Assembly (NCBI RefSeq): GCF_001440395.1
Contig: NZ_LLXZ01000160.1
Span: forward strand, 52,741-116,740
Reading direction: 5' to 3'
Length of the DNA stretch: 64,000 bases
From: Bradyrhizobium jicamae
GTDB lineage: Bacteria; Pseudomonadota; Alphaproteobacteria; Rhizobiales; Xanthobacteraceae
Part shown: positions 32,701-42,028 of the stretch, piece by piece
Layout: each line of letters opens with the position of its first letter
Numbering within the stretch: position 1 is the first letter of the stretch
Position numbers and translations under genes: made by a program
Notes under the pieces: model-generated
Seen by the model: only the letters and a program-made list of their open reading frames with translations
Told to the model about the DNA's origin: nothing
The model's database searches: none

Positions 32701-35700
32701 TCATTTCGCCGGACGCACCTCGACTGAACCGGTGCCGGTGCGGCCGTAGCGCGAGGGGTTGTACATGTCCTCGACATAGGCCTGCGGCAGCACGTATTTG
32801 CCGGGCGACACTGCGCGCACGATGTAGGCCACCGTGAACACCGACTGGTCGTCGCTGGCGCGGTCGATCGCCGCCGTGAAGCGGTCGTCGCGGAACTCGG
32901 TATGCTCGGGCTCCTCGCCGTCCTCGATCCAGTCCAGCGTGCCGCTATCACCCGACGACACCAGCCGCGGGTTGTCGATCTCGAGGCCGGCCGGCAGATA
33001 GTCGGCCACCATGATGTGCCCGTATTCCGGCTTGGCTTCGGTGATCTTCAGCACCACGGCGAACCGATCGTTCTGCTTCGCCTTGGTGACGTCGGCGGGC
33101 TTGCCGTCGAGCGTGAAATAATTGCGCTCGATCTTGAAGCCGTTCGATGCAGCCGGCTCGGGAGTGACCGGCGAGCCCGAGACCGAGACCACCGCCTGCA
33201 CTGGCGCGTCGCCGGTATTGGTGATCTTCACCGGCTTGCCGGCCAGCGCCTCGGCCTTGTAGCTGCGATAGACCGCGGCCTTGGCCGGCGCCCCATCGAT
33301 ATCGAGCGTCAGCGTTTCCTTCGACAGCGCGCGCGCGGCCAGCACCATCCACGCATTCTCCTGCGTCGAGGTGTAGGGCGTAAGTCCCCGCGCCGCTTCG
33401 ACCCGCTGCACGGCCTGCGTCAGCGTCGCCCGCGGCGCATTGCCTTCGCTGGCGAGCGAGACCAGTGCTGCGGCATCGCGCAGCGCCGAACCGTAATCGA
33501 CGCGGCCGAACTCGATCACGGGTTTCGGCGCCAGCGCATCGAGCGCCGCGCCATAGACCCGCTCCGCCCGCGTCTTGTCGCCGACGAGGGCCAGCGCCGC
33601 TGCCAGCTGCGATTTCGCGATTGGAGTCGCGAGGTTCGATAGCTTGGTGTCGGCGAGATAGCGAAGGTCACCGATCGGCGCTGCGCCATTGCGGGCGAGC
33701 ACGTAGAGGCCGTAGGCCAGATCGCGGCCGCCGTCCTTTTCCGGCTCGTTGGCGTTGACCACTGAGTTCCTGATGCGGTCGAGCGCGTTCTTGAACAGCA
33801 CGTCCGGCACCGCAAAGCCCTTTTCACGGGCGCGGGTCAGGAAGTCGGTCACATAGGCATCCAGCCAGGCATCGTCGCCGCCGGCCGACCACAGGCCGAA
33901 CGAACCGTTCGAGCCCTGTCGCGCCAGCAGCCGCTCGATGGCGTCCTTGATGCGCTGGTCGACGGCGGTATCCATCGCCAGATGCGCGCCGGCCGCGAGG
34001 TCGTTGACATAGAGCAGCGGCATCGCGCGGCTGGTGATCTGCTCGGAGCAGCCATGCGGATAGCGATCCAGCGCCTTCAAGATCGTCGCCGCATCGAGCG
34101 CGGTGGATAGGCCAACCGACAACGACACGCCGCCCGTGCCCGAGACGAGGTCGGAGAACATGTCCGAGGTCAGCGTCAGACTCTCGCCCTTGGCCAATGT
34201 CCGGATCGAGCGGCGCGCCAGCACCTGCGTCGCCGCCTTGACGTCGAGCGCATAGTGCCGCGCGAGCGTCAGCCCGTTCGGGCCCTTGATGTCGACGTCG
34301 AGATTGGCGGTGCCGGCACCGCCGGCGTCGAGCGCCAGCGACATCGAGGTCCGCTGCTTCGCCGCCAGCTTGACGGTGGTGGCCGGATTGCCCGTCACCT
34401 TCACCGGACCGGACGTCTTCACGCTGATGCTGTAGTCGCCGGGCGCGCCCTCGACATTGTCGAGGTCGAAACTCATGGTGCCCTTGTCGCCGTTGAGCAG
34501 GAAGCGCGGCAGCGTCGCCGTCAGCACCACGGGATCGCGCACGGTGACATCGATGGTGGCGCGGCCGAGCTTCGTCGCATTCCACGCCACCGCCATCACC
34601 CGCGCGGTGCCGGCAAACTCCGGAATGTCGAAGCTGATCTCGGCGGTGCCGTCGGCGCCGACCGTGATGATGCCGGAATAAAGCGCCAGCGGCTTCTGCG
34701 TGGGCGGTGAGCCCTGCAGCTCGGCACCAGCGCCGTCGCCGCCGGTCCTGATCTGACCGCGCGTGCCCTGCATGCCGTCGATCAACTGGCCATAGAGGTC
34801 GCGAATTTCGGCCGTGAGACGGCGCTGGCCAAGATAGTAATCGTCCGGTGCCGGCGGCTTGTAATTAGTCAAATTGAGAATGCCGACGTCGACGGCGGCG
34901 ACCACGATCTTGGCGTCCTCGCCGGGATTGAGCCCGCCGAGCTTGACGGGGATCTTCAGGCTTGTGCCGGGCCGTACCAGCGGCGGTGGCGACAGCGCAA
35001 CGGCAAGCGTACGCGTCTTCTTGTCGATGCCGAACCACTTCAGGCCGATCGCACGCCCAGGCATCCGCAACGCTGCGGCATCGAGCGGACGGCGCAGCGT
35101 CGCCAGCACATAGGCGCCGGTGCCCCAATCCTTGCCGACGGTAAGCCTGACCTGCTGGGTGCCTTCCTTCACGTCAACGGTCTGCGTCGTCAGCAGGCGA
35201 TCGCCGAGCACGTTGACCGTCAGCTTGCCCGCCGTGCGCGCATTGACGGAAACCACCATCGTGTCGCCGGAGGCGTATTCCGGCTTGTCGATGGAAGTCT
35301 CCAACAGATCGGGCGTATCGGCGCTGCCGTCGGAGTACCAGCCGACATCGAACTGCACTGAGGTGACCGGACCGTCCGCTTCCGTCGACTTGACGTCGAG
35401 ACGATAGCGGCCGGGCTCCGGCGAGACCGTCACCCGCGCCGCCTTGTCGGCGGTGAGCGTCAGGTCACCATCTGCGACGCGCTTGGTCGACTTGACCGGC
35501 TCATATTCCCAGGACGAGTTCTGGCGATACCACTGATACCGGGATTCCATTTTCAGGAGTTCGTAGCGCAGCCCGTCTCGCGAAAGTTGCTTGCCGTCGG
35601 CGCCGACAAAGACGACGTCGAACTCGGCCTTGTCGCCCTCAGCGACGCTCTTGTCGCCGAACAGCGGCTTGATACCGATCAGCGCCGCCTGCGGCGCCAC

Positions 35701-37914
35701 GGGGAGCACCAGCTTGCGCTCAACGGCGCGACCGCCGGTCTCCACCATGCGGATGAAGATCTGCGCCTCCTGCGGGCGGGTCGAGGTCGGCGCCTTGGCC
35801 AGCGAGACCGGGAAGGTTGCGATGCCATTGGCGTCGGCTTCGGGCAGGTTCTCGATCGGGGTCCGCTCGTTGCTCGCGGTCTCCTCATCGGCCACGCCGA
35901 ACTGATAACCGGGATAGCCCGGCCGCCCGGAAGCAGCGGGGGCGACCAGCATGTCGCCTTCAAGCTGCAAACCCGACGCCGGCGCGCCGTAGAGGAACTT
36001 GCCGGCGACCTTCAGTTCAACCGGACCTTCAGCCTTGATCATCTTCTCCTTGGCCGAAATATCGAACTCGATCCGCTCCGGGATGTAGTCCTCGACCATG
36101 AAGGTGGTTTCGCCGACCGACGAGCCCTTGGGGTCGGTAAAGGCCCGCACCCGCCAGGTCCCGGTCGGAACCGCGGAATTGAGTGCTACGGCCATCGAGC
36201 GGCCGCCCGCGCCCTGATCGGGGAGCTGGGCGCGGCGGAATTCGACGCCATCCGGCCGCTCGATCACCAGCGTCAGCGGCCCGCCGGCCATGGCGTTGCC
36301 CTGCCCGTCGCGGAGCAGCGCGGTCAGATAGACCGTCTCGTTCGAGCGAAAGACGCCACGCTCGGCATAGACGAAAGCGTCGGCGCCGGGAGGCACGACG
36401 CGGCCCGAGACGCCACGGTCGGTGAGGTCGAAGGCGTTGGTCTTCAAGCTGAGGAAGGCGTAGTCGGCCTTGTCGCTCATAACCGTGAGCAAGGCCGGCG
36501 ACAGGCCGCCCTCGCCGCGCGCCAGGCCAGCCTCGAACAGGACGTGGCCGGCATCGTCGGTCTTGCGCGTCGCCAGGATCTCGTTGTTGCGCGCGACCAG
36601 CCGCACCTCGGCCTTCGCGACCACCTCGGTCGACGCCAGCGAGTTGACGAAGACATGAATGCCGTCATTACCGGAAAACGCCGTCAGTCCCATGTCGGAG
36701 ACGATGAACCACTGCGTTGCCAGCGAGCCGTCATCGTCGCTGCTGCTGCCGGGGCCCTTGGCGGCCGCCGTCATCACATAGACGCCGGGCTGCAGGTCGC
36801 GGAGCGCCTGATCGACCGGGAATGCCGTCACCACGTCCTGGTTCAGCGTGGTCGCGGTCGCGAGTTCGCCGGACCAGACTTTTACACCGCGCTCATCGCC
36901 GAGAGCGGAGAGCTGGTAGCTGGAAAGCGTCTTCTGGAAATCGCTGTCGACCACCGTGTTGATCAAATTGCGGTCGCCGATCCGGAACACATTGACGTTT
37001 ACGGCGGGCGTATTGACGCTGACCAGCGGAATGCCACGCTGGCCGGTGCGCGGCAGCACATAGGCGCGGCCGGTGAAACGCACGAACGGCTTGCGGTCGC
37101 GGACATAGATGTTGAACTCGGCGGATTTCGGCAGGCTCTCCTTGACCGTGGACGGCAGGCCGGCGCGCAGATTGATGTTGTAGCGCTCGCCATGCTTCAG
37201 CCCGCCGACGCAGAGCTGCTTGCCCTCGCTGGTCAGCGCCGGCTTGTCGGTGCCCGCCAGCGCCACGAACGGCGCGAAATCGACCCGCTTGGCGAGGTCT
37301 TCGGAGAACTGGAAGCAGGCCCGCGGCGAGGCTCCGTCGGAATCGACGGTGTAATCCAGCAGCCGGAAGCCGTGCTGGTCGCGCATCTTCTCATACTGGC
37401 CACGGACCTCGGCGACCTCGCGCATGTCGAGCGACAGCCGCAGAGCATCCAGCGCCGGGCGCCACAGCTTGCGCTCGGACATCGCCCGTCCGAGCACCGC
37501 CAGAGCATCGGCCTCCTCGGCCTGGTTGCCGGCGCGCTGATAGGCGAGGTAGGCCGCGGTCGACGCGCGCTCATACAGGAAGGTCTGTTCGCTGGAACTG
37601 GCGGCGCGGATCTGGAAGATGGTCTTGGCGAGTTTTAGCCAGTTTGCACTGTCTTCCGGCGTGGTGGCGGCGATCTGGCCGAGGATCTGCAAGCCAACCC
37701 GGAAGTCGGAGCGCCTGAAGGCGGCGTCGGCATCGTTGCGCAGCGTGGCGGAGGATTTGGCAACCGGCCCCGCCTCGCTCTTGATCTGGGCCTCCAGCTT
37801 GATGGCCGAATCGGCGAGTTCGTCGCGCTTGAACGCCTTGTCCGCGGCCCCTGCCGCCGTCAGGCCAAGCGCCAGCGTTGCGCAAATCACTGTGGCGCGA
37901 ACCAAACCGATCAT
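32701..37914 (-). CDS. Alpha-2-macroglobulin family protein
   Basis: Large secreted protease-trapping protein, 1737 aa from ATG 37914, chosen for AAGGAG seven bases upstream and a signal peptide directly after (cleavage near LTAAGAADKA). There is no lipobox cysteine, unlike E. coli YfhM. The N-terminal region has helical TPR-like segments, the middle holds macroglobulin domains and a bait region, and the C-terminal third has the thioester motif GCSEQ in YPHGCSEQITSRAMP, followed by the alpha/alpha thioester-domain pattern. It overlaps the start of the pbpC frame. The a2M plus PBP1C pair is widespread and thought to guard and repair the cell wall against invading proteases and bacteriolytic attack. 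Confidence 0.93.
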   Translation of the reverse strand: MIGLVRATVICATLALGLTAAGAADKAFKRDELADSAIKLEAQIKSEAGPVAKSSATLRNDADAAFRRSDFRVGLQILGQIAATTPEDSANWLKLAKTIFQIRAASSSEQTFLYERASTAAYLAYQRAGNQAEEADALAVLGRAMSERKLWRPALDALRLSLDMREVAEVRGQYEKMRDQHGFRLLDYTVDSDGASPRACFQFSEDLAKRVDFAPFVALAGTDKPALTSEGKQLCVGGLKHGERYNINLRAGLPSTVKESLPKSAEFNIYVRDRKPFVRFTGRAYVLPRTGQRGIPLVSVNTPAVNVNVFRIGDRNLINTVVDSDFQKTLSSYQLSALGDERGVKVWSGELATATTLNQDVVTAFPVDQALRDLQPGVYVMTAAAKGPGSSSDDDGSLATQWFIVSDMGLTAFSGNDGIHVFVNSLASTEVVAKAEVRLVARNNEILATRKTDDAGHVLFEAGLARGEGGLSPALLTVMSDKADYAFLSLKTNAFDLTDRGVSGRVVPPGADAFVYAERGVFRSNETVYLTALLRDGQGNAMAGGPLTLVIERPDGVEFRRAQLPDQGAGGRSMAVALNSAVPTGTWRVRAFTDPKGSSVGETTFMVEDYIPERIEFDISAKEKMIKAEGPVELKVAGKFLYGAPASGLQLEGDMLVAPAASGRPGYPGYQFGVADEETASNERTPIENLPEADANGIATFPVSLAKAPTSTRPQEAQIFIRMVETGGRAVERKLVLPVAPQAALIGIKPLFGDKSVAEGDKAEFDVVFVGADGKQLSRDGLRYELLKMESRYQWYRQNSSWEYEPVKSTKRVADGDLTLTADKAARVTVSPEPGRYRLDVKSTEADGPVTSVQFDVGWYSDGSADTPDLLETSIDKPEYASGDTMVVSVNARTAGKLTVNVLGDRLLTTQTVDVKEGTQQVRLTVGKDWGTGAYVLATLRRPLDAAALRMPGRAIGLKWFGIDKKTRTLAVALSPPPLVRPGTSLKIPVKLGGLNPGEDAKIVVAAVDVGILNLTNYKPPAPDDYYLGQRRLTAEIRDLYGQLIDGMQGTRGQIRTGGDGAGAELQGSPPTQKPLALYSGIITVGADGTAEISFDIPEFAGTARVMAVAWNATKLGRATIDVTVRDPVVLTATLPRFLLNGDKGTMSFDLDNVEGAPGDYSISVKTSGPVKVTGNPATTVKLAAKQRTSMSLALDAGGAGTANLDVDIKGPNGLTLARHYALDVKAATQVLARRSIRTLAKGESLTLTSDMFSDLVSGTGGVSLSVGLSTALDAATILKALDRYPHGCSEQITSRAMPLLYVNDLAAGAHLAMDTAVDQRIKDAIERLLARQGSNGSFGLWSAGGDDAWLDAYVTDFLTRAREKGFAVPDVLFKNALDRIRNSVVNANEPEKDGGRDLAYGLYVLARNGAAPIGDLRYLADTKLSNLATPIAKSQLAAALALVGDKTRAERVYGAALDALAPKPVIEFGRVDYGSALRDAAALVSLASEGNAPRATLTQAVQRVEAARGLTPYTSTQENAWMVLAARALSKETLTLDIDGAPAKAAVYRSYKAEALAGKPVKITNTGDAPVQAVVSVSGSPVTPEPAASNGFKIERNYFTLDGKPADVTKAKQNDRFAVVLKITEAKPEYGHIMVADYLPAGLEIDNPRLVSSGDSGTLDWIEDGEEPEHTEFRDDRFTAAIDRASDDQSVFTVAYIVRAVSPGKYVLPQAYVEDMYNPSRYGRTGTGSVEVRPAK

Positions 37915-38239
37915 GATGGGCTCCTTGCCGCGGGCAGATGCCGCGTAACGAACAAAAAAGGCGCGAAAAGGTGACGGACTGATGACGGTAATGTCGGCTG
38001 CGAAAGGGTCGCATGCATGGCGCAAGTCAGTCCAAACGGTCCCGGCCGCCCCGGCCGAGGATAGCCGGCGGGCAGGCCTGTGTCAGGGCGGGCCATGGGA
38101 GACAGCCCGCCGTCTGCCTTAGTCGCCAAGTTGAGGAAATCGGTTCGACTGGCTTGGCGGGAAAGCGGATTTTTCATATTGGCAGTGCTAGAGAGGCCTG
38201 GAGAGGCCATGGCGATGGCCGGCCGGTCATCGCCCGGAC
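37915..38239. other. Divergent region between a2M gene and tRNA-Arg
   Basis: 325 bases without a convincing gene. It must carry the a2M-pbpC promoter and the tRNA promoter. Ahead of the tRNA, ttggcg followed after 17 bases by tattgg is only a weak promoter match. Nothing else was recognised. Confidence 0.35.
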
Positions 38240-38316
38240 GGTCCCGTAGCTCAACTGGATAGAGTAGCGGATTTCTACTCCGCGGGTTGCAGGTTCGAAT
38301 CCTGCCGGGATCGCCA
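38240..38316 (+). tRNA. tRNA-Arg (anticodon TCT)
   Basis: Complete cloverleaf of 77 bases. Acceptor ggtcccg pairs with cgggatc (one G-T), D arm GCTC/GAGT, anticodon stem gcgga/tccgc with loop tttctac and anticodon TCT (reads AGA), T arm gcagg/cctgc with loop ttcgaat, and the discriminator g followed by an encoded CCA at 38314-38316. It marks the left edge of the small-gene region; no repeat of its 3' end was found in the window. Confidence 0.96.
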
Positions 38317-38429
38317 CTTCCGCTCTGTGCTTCTCCGCAATTTCGACTTCATTCTCGTCTCGGTTTGGATTCGGTCTAAGATGCCGACCGGCAACTGCTT
38401 CCCTTGCCCTGACAAAGGATGCGCTCGTC

Positions 38430-38687
38430 ATGCCAAAGAAGGGAATCACGGGCCACGACGAATGGGTCGTCACGGAAGCGCTGGCGACGGCGCTGGTCGC
38501 GCTTGAGCAGCTCGAACCGACCCAGCAGTCGCGCCAGCAGATGGACGATATCCGCAAGCTCCTGGCGGCGAACTGCCAGCCGGGGACTCTGAACCTGCAT
38601 CTCGCCCAGGCCAAGTGCCGGCTGAACCCTCACGGTGATCGGGCCGCCATCTATCGCGAGTACGGGTTTGAGGACTGGGAAGTCTGA
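38430..38687 (+). CDS. Hypothetical small protein
   Basis: 85 aa, acidic and helical, with no signal peptide or membrane segment. The start has AAAGGA about 11 bases upstream. Contains one internal pattern of helices (WVVTEALATALVALEQLEPTQ; QQMDDIRKLLAANC) and two cysteines. Not recognised. It stands alone between the tRNA and a secreted DUF3551 protein. Confidence 0.6.
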   Translation: MPKKGITGHDEWVVTEALATALVALEQLEPTQQSRQQMDDIRKLLAANCQPGTLNLHLAQAKCRLNPHGDRAAIYREYGFEDWEV

Positions 38688-38792
38688 AACGCGGCTACCG
38701 GCACCTGCGGGAACAAGCGCCCGGCGCTGGTGTTTTTGTCGTTGGGAGAGGACCGCGACAAATTCCGCGAGGAAGTTCTGGAGGATATCAGG

Positions 38793-39074
38793 ATGAAGCT
38801 GCCGCAAGCGTTTGCCGCAACGGCGCTGACGATTTTGGCCGCGACGACCGCCCTGCCCGCACCGGCGTCTGCGCAGACCTACGATCCGGCCTACCCGGTT
38901 TGCCTGCAGGTCTACCAGGGCTTCGTGGACTACTATTTCGAGTGCGCCTATCGAACGATGGGGCAGTGTCAGGCGTCAGCCTCGGGCCGCTCCGCGCAAT
39001 GCGTGGTCAATCCCTATTACGGCGGGCCGAATGCCGGGCGCAGCAAGCGCCAGAAGCGGTATCAGCAATATTGA
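38793..39074 (+). CDS. DUF3551 family secreted protein
   Basis: 93 aa from ATG 38793, preceded by GGAGGATATCAGG. Sec signal to about residue 29 (PAPASAQ). The mature part has the DUF3551 pattern YPVCLQVYQG, YYFECAYRTMGQCQASASGR and CVVNPYY with four conserved cysteines. Function unknown; the family is rich in Bradyrhizobium and close kin, with many paralogues per genome. Confidence 0.82.
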   Translation: MKLPQAFAATALTILAATTALPAPASAQTYDPAYPVCLQVYQGFVDYYFECAYRTMGQCQASASGRSAQCVVNPYYGGPNAGRSKRQKRYQQY

Positions 39075-39120
39075 TGGCCAGTGCAGTTCGCGGCGCCCAC
39101 CGGCGCCGCTGCACGAAGGT

Positions 39121-39396
39121 TCACCAGCCGTACGTGCCGAGCGCGAGCGGCGGCCGCTGAGTCTTGGCCGTGCGCATATCGTCCTGCCTCAGGCAGCGCC
39201 GGGCGGCTTCGATCTCGGCATCGCTCGCGCCCTTGTTGCGCGCCCACTGCTCCGCGGCCGGCGCACTGTATTTCGCCACGTAGTAGCGCACGACCGGACA
39301 TGAAATTCGACGTAGAACACCGGACTGTTCACCCGCAACTCCGGCGCTTGAAGTCCCCAGACACAGCGCCAGCACGCATATCCAACGTAAAGCCAT
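39121..39396 (-). CDS. Hypothetical secreted small protein
   Basis: 91 aa with a signal peptide (MALRWICVLALCLGTSSAG, cleavage near residue 22). The mature part contains SCPVVRYYVAKYSAPAAEQWARNKGASDAEIEAARRC, here described as two cysteines flanking a helical stretch in which the phrase ARNKGASDAEIEAARRC recurs, by recollection, in small rhizobial proteins. Converges on the DUF3551 gene. Function unknown. Confidence 0.6.
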   Translation of the reverse strand: MALRWICVLALCLGTSSAGVAGEQSGVLRRISCPVVRYYVAKYSAPAAEQWARNKGASDAEIEAARRCLRQDDMRTAKTQRPPLALGTYGW

Positions 39397-39640
39397 GCGA
39401 TTCCCCTCTCTGTGTTAGAGAGGCTGGCTTTCACTGATGCATCAAGCCTGTTTGTGGGTTCCGCACATGGAACGGCCGCGGCTGTGTTGAACCCGCAACT
39501 GATACGTCTCCGGACGGGCATACTTTCTGCGATCATTAAAATTGATTGTTTACGAATTAGACCGAACCTGATTGCCGCCGGTAGGCAATCCGCCAAGCCG
39601 CTGCTTGCCCAGCCCAGGCGTGAACCGGTGGTAGCCGAGC

Positions 39641-39892
39641 ATGGACGTCGAACGCCGAGCCGTCGCACGGACGATGATTTCGAAAAACGCGCTGCTGTTC
39701 TTCGATGCGCAGCGCGGCGTTCTCACCTGCCGCGTTCAGGACGTAACGAATTCCGGGGCCGGCATTGAACTCCACGACCTCAATTTGCTGCCGCTGAATT
39801 TCGAACTGACCTTCGACAATTTTCACACCATTCGCGAATGCCGCGTGATCTGGCGGCAAGGCGATTTCGTCGGCGTTGCTTTTCAGAACTGA
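39641..39892 (+). CDS. PilZ domain protein
   Basis: 83 aa, one PilZ domain. RxxxR is in ERRAVARTM; the second motif is DVTNSG, with threonine in place of the usual serine of DxSxxG. The end (CRVIWRQGDFVGVAFQN) has the conserved W and terminal VGVAF strand. Weak ribosome site (GGTAGCCGAGC). Probably binds c-di-GMP, though the variant motif leaves doubt. Second PilZ gene of the window. Confidence 0.8.
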   Translation: MDVERRAVARTMISKNALLFFDAQRGVLTCRVQDVTNSGAGIELHDLNLLPLNFELTFDNFHTIRECRVIWRQGDFVGVAFQN

Positions 39893-40123
39893 TCCGCCTG
39901 TCCGTCCATCGCTGTCCTGAGACGCAGGCGCGGCCCGCTCGGCCGGGACAAAGCCGGCCGACGGGACGAGCTGCCCCTGAATTGGAACCAACATCACAGT
40001 TCCGCGTCGACTCCCTGCTTTCAATGCCGCTCGGGCTCCACCGGCCGGCAACCCCTGCCGGGTTACCGGCCTGGCGCATCCACCTGCGCCAGCATCATTC
40101 GCAATCTTTGATCGGAGTTCAGC

Positions 40124-40441
40124 ATGTCCTGGGATCGACCGTTCGCTCAGCCCGTACCGCTCCCGGCTGGAGCGCCTGCGCGGACGCTGCGAGACGCAGC
40201 CGACTACGTCAGGAACCTGCCGCAGTCGGAACGCGATCGTCAGGAATGGCGGCTTGCCGTCCAGATGCTGATCGATGCCGCCGAGGATCGCGGCCCCATG
40301 CTGTTCGCGCGCATGGGAATTGTCAGAGCCTTGGAAGCGAGCGTCGAAAGCCCGCCCAGTCCCGAAAATCGGGATCACCCCCTGGCCAAGTTGAACGGAG
40401 ACCGCGACGCCGACCTATCGAACACTCGTTCGCGTGCGTAA
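40124..40441 (+). CDS. Hypothetical small protein
   Basis: 105 aa, start with GGAG seven bases upstream. Proline-rich N terminus, then a helical segment (TLRDAADYVRNLPQSERDRQEW and LAVQMLIDAAEDRGPMLFARMG), then a polar tail. No signal or membrane span. I recall similar proteins as uncharacterised in Bradyrhizobium. Function unknown. Confidence 0.6.
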   Translation: MSWDRPFAQPVPLPAGAPARTLRDAADYVRNLPQSERDRQEWRLAVQMLIDAAEDRGPMLFARMGIVRALEASVESPPSPENRDHPLAKLNGDRDADLSNTRSRA

Positions 40442-40552
40442 GCGGTGCAGGACACCGAGCGGTATCCGCAGGCGCCGGAGAGCCAAACTGCGGATACCCA
40501 ACTGCAAGCGCATCGCAACCTACGGCTGCAATTCACCCAAGGCTAGATCTTC

Positions 40553-40873
40553 CTAGGCTACGTGCCTGATGCGGAAGTCATCGATCCGCTTGCCGGACTT
40601 CAACTTTGCAGCGAGCCAACGAGGCGTCTTTCCTCGCCCCGCCCAAGTCTCGGACGGCCGATCCGGATTCCGAAACTTCGGAACGACTGTCGGATATGGC
40701 CGCTTTCCTGTCGATGAGCTTGCCCGCTCGCCTTCGCTGCCCTTGAGCTGCTTCAAGCGATCTTCAAGCACGCGCTTCTCAGCAAGCAGCGTCGCTGCAA
40801 GCCTGGAAGCGACTTCCTCGTGTAGCGCCCACAATTCATCGGTGGACATCGATTTGAAGTTAGTTCGGTTCAC
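40553..40873 (-). CDS. H-NS family nucleoid protein
   Basis: 106 aa from a GTG at 40873, chosen because it gives the family-like start NRTNFKSMSTDELWALHEEV and has GGGGACG before it; a TTG at 40885 and ATG at 40849 are alternatives. Residues about 5-45 form the oligomerisation helix, and the C terminus has the DNA-binding core RNPDRPSETWAGRGKTPRWL. Proteins of this type bind AT-rich DNA and silence acquired genes. It lies next to the most AT-rich, gene-poor part of the window. Confidence 0.88.
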   Translation of the reverse strand: MNRTNFKSMSTDELWALHEEVASRLAATLLAEKRVLEDRLKQLKGSEGERASSSTGKRPYPTVVPKFRNPDRPSETWAGRGKTPRWLAAKLKSGKRIDDFRIRHVA

Positions 40874-41875
40874 GACCGTCCCCAATCATGATTCGATTTT
40901 CGGTTCTCATCGTTTGCAGAAAACATGAGCAGAATAAGGCCGATTCTGAACCTCTTTCAGGCCGAAAAGTTCCAGCCGGTTGGCATCAGCACAGAACGCA
41001 ACCGTAACGGAGTCTGTTTGTGGACGCACCAATTTTCCTTTTCGCAACTTTTGATTGATCGAACTGATCGCGCACAGTACTCGCGACGAGAGGAATCTAA
41101 TGGCCTCTCGTTGACGGTTTCCTAATCGCAACCGCGTTCGATCATCGCTGCGAAAGGTTTGCTCCTGCGTGTGCAGGTGCAAACGCGGCATCAGGTTAGC
41201 ACGCGCCCTTCTCGCCGTGCGATATCATCCGGATTACCCAACTCGGCGCAATGCCGCCCCACCCCCGCCACGCCGGCGCCAAAGTCGAACGAGATCTCCT
41301 GCACGCATCGCACCGAGATGTTCAGCACGACCACCGTGCACCCCCGCGCTGGCCACGAGTAGCAAGCGGGCCTCTTGACAGCTTCCAGGTGCGGCCGAAA
41401 CCGACCTGCTGTTGCCGGCAGGTAACATCGCTCGCGCTTGAATCCGATAGGCTGGTTCTGTTTCGCGCAGCCATTCTTATCGGGAGCGCAACTGGCACTT
41501 TGGCCCATGTCTCATGGGCTGAGCGGCCGTAACTACCGCAGGGCGGGCCGTTGGTCCCCCGTGCGATGGGTTGCCCATAATAGCCGAGCGCACGTCTCCC
41601 TGGGGTAGGTGACAGGAGCGGCGCCCGGCTATTCGGGCCGCGCGGCGGTGCGGCTCTAACAGGAACTCATTTCTAGCTTAAGGGAACTTTAAAAAGCTTT
41701 TGAATCGTAACGATTTTATTTACCGACTCAGTTTCCTGCATGGACGCCAGGAGGGAGGTCAGGCTTAAGGGAACCCAGACGGCGCAAATCGGGCCTGAAT
41801 GCCTTCGGCGCGAGGAACAGAGTCTATCGGGTGCTGGGCAAGGTCCGGGCCAAGGGCGTGGGCCGCCGATCCCGG
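40874..41875. other. Gene-poor region with structured DNA
   Basis: About one kilobase without a gene that can be supported. Short frames exist on both strands but lack family patterns and ribosome sites. It holds a set of consecutive stem-loops at 41523-41633 (listed separately), and the block gcttaaggga occurs twice (near 41676 and 41764), just before and after an AT-rich stretch at 41690-41725. Confidence 0.5.
41523..41633. ncRNA. Candidate structured RNA (three consecutive stem-loops)
   Basis: Three stems follow each other: cggcc (from 41523) with ggccg (41546-41550); atggg (41566-41570) with cccat (41574-41578); and directly adjoining a 13-base-pair stem (41579-41591 with 41621-41633, one mismatch) closing a 29-base loop that itself has ctcc/ggag. 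No open frame of note covers it. It resembles no RNA family I recognise and the transcribed strand is unknown. Confidence 0.3.
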
Positions 41876-42028
41876 CTATTCCTCGGAGACCGCCATGAAC
41901 GGCAAATCCACGTCAAGAACCAGGCCCAGGAACACGGCAACGCCGCCGATGATCGCCATCAACTCCAGAAGGATGAAGGCGCCCAGCGCACTTATTCCGA
42001 TTGCCGCTTTTCTCCAGCCGTTCCACAT
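41876..42028 (-). CDS. Small membrane protein, hypothetical
   Basis: 50 aa from ATG 42028, which has AAGGGA six bases upstream. It is almost entirely one or two membrane segments (AAIGISALGAFILLELMAII and GGVAVFLGLVLDV) with a basic start (WNGWRK) and acidic end. Too short for family assignment. The good ribosome site is the main reason for keeping it. Confidence 0.5.
   Translation of the reverse strand: MWNGWRKAAIGISALGAFILLELMAIIGGVAVFLGLVLDVDLPFMAVSEE

Noticed and set aside
35587..37638. 683-codon open frame on the plus strand opposite the alpha-2-macroglobulin gene
   Set aside because: Arg/His/Gly/Asp-rich composition without any family pattern; a complementary-strand artefact of high-GC coding DNA.
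40907..41191. 94-codon minus-strand frame
   Set aside because: No ribosome site, no family pattern, and an overlapping plus-strand frame of equal quality.
41191..41508. 105-codon minus-strand frame, possibly a small cysteine-rich protein
   Set aside because: No good start signal or recognised pattern; several overlapping frames exist on both strands.
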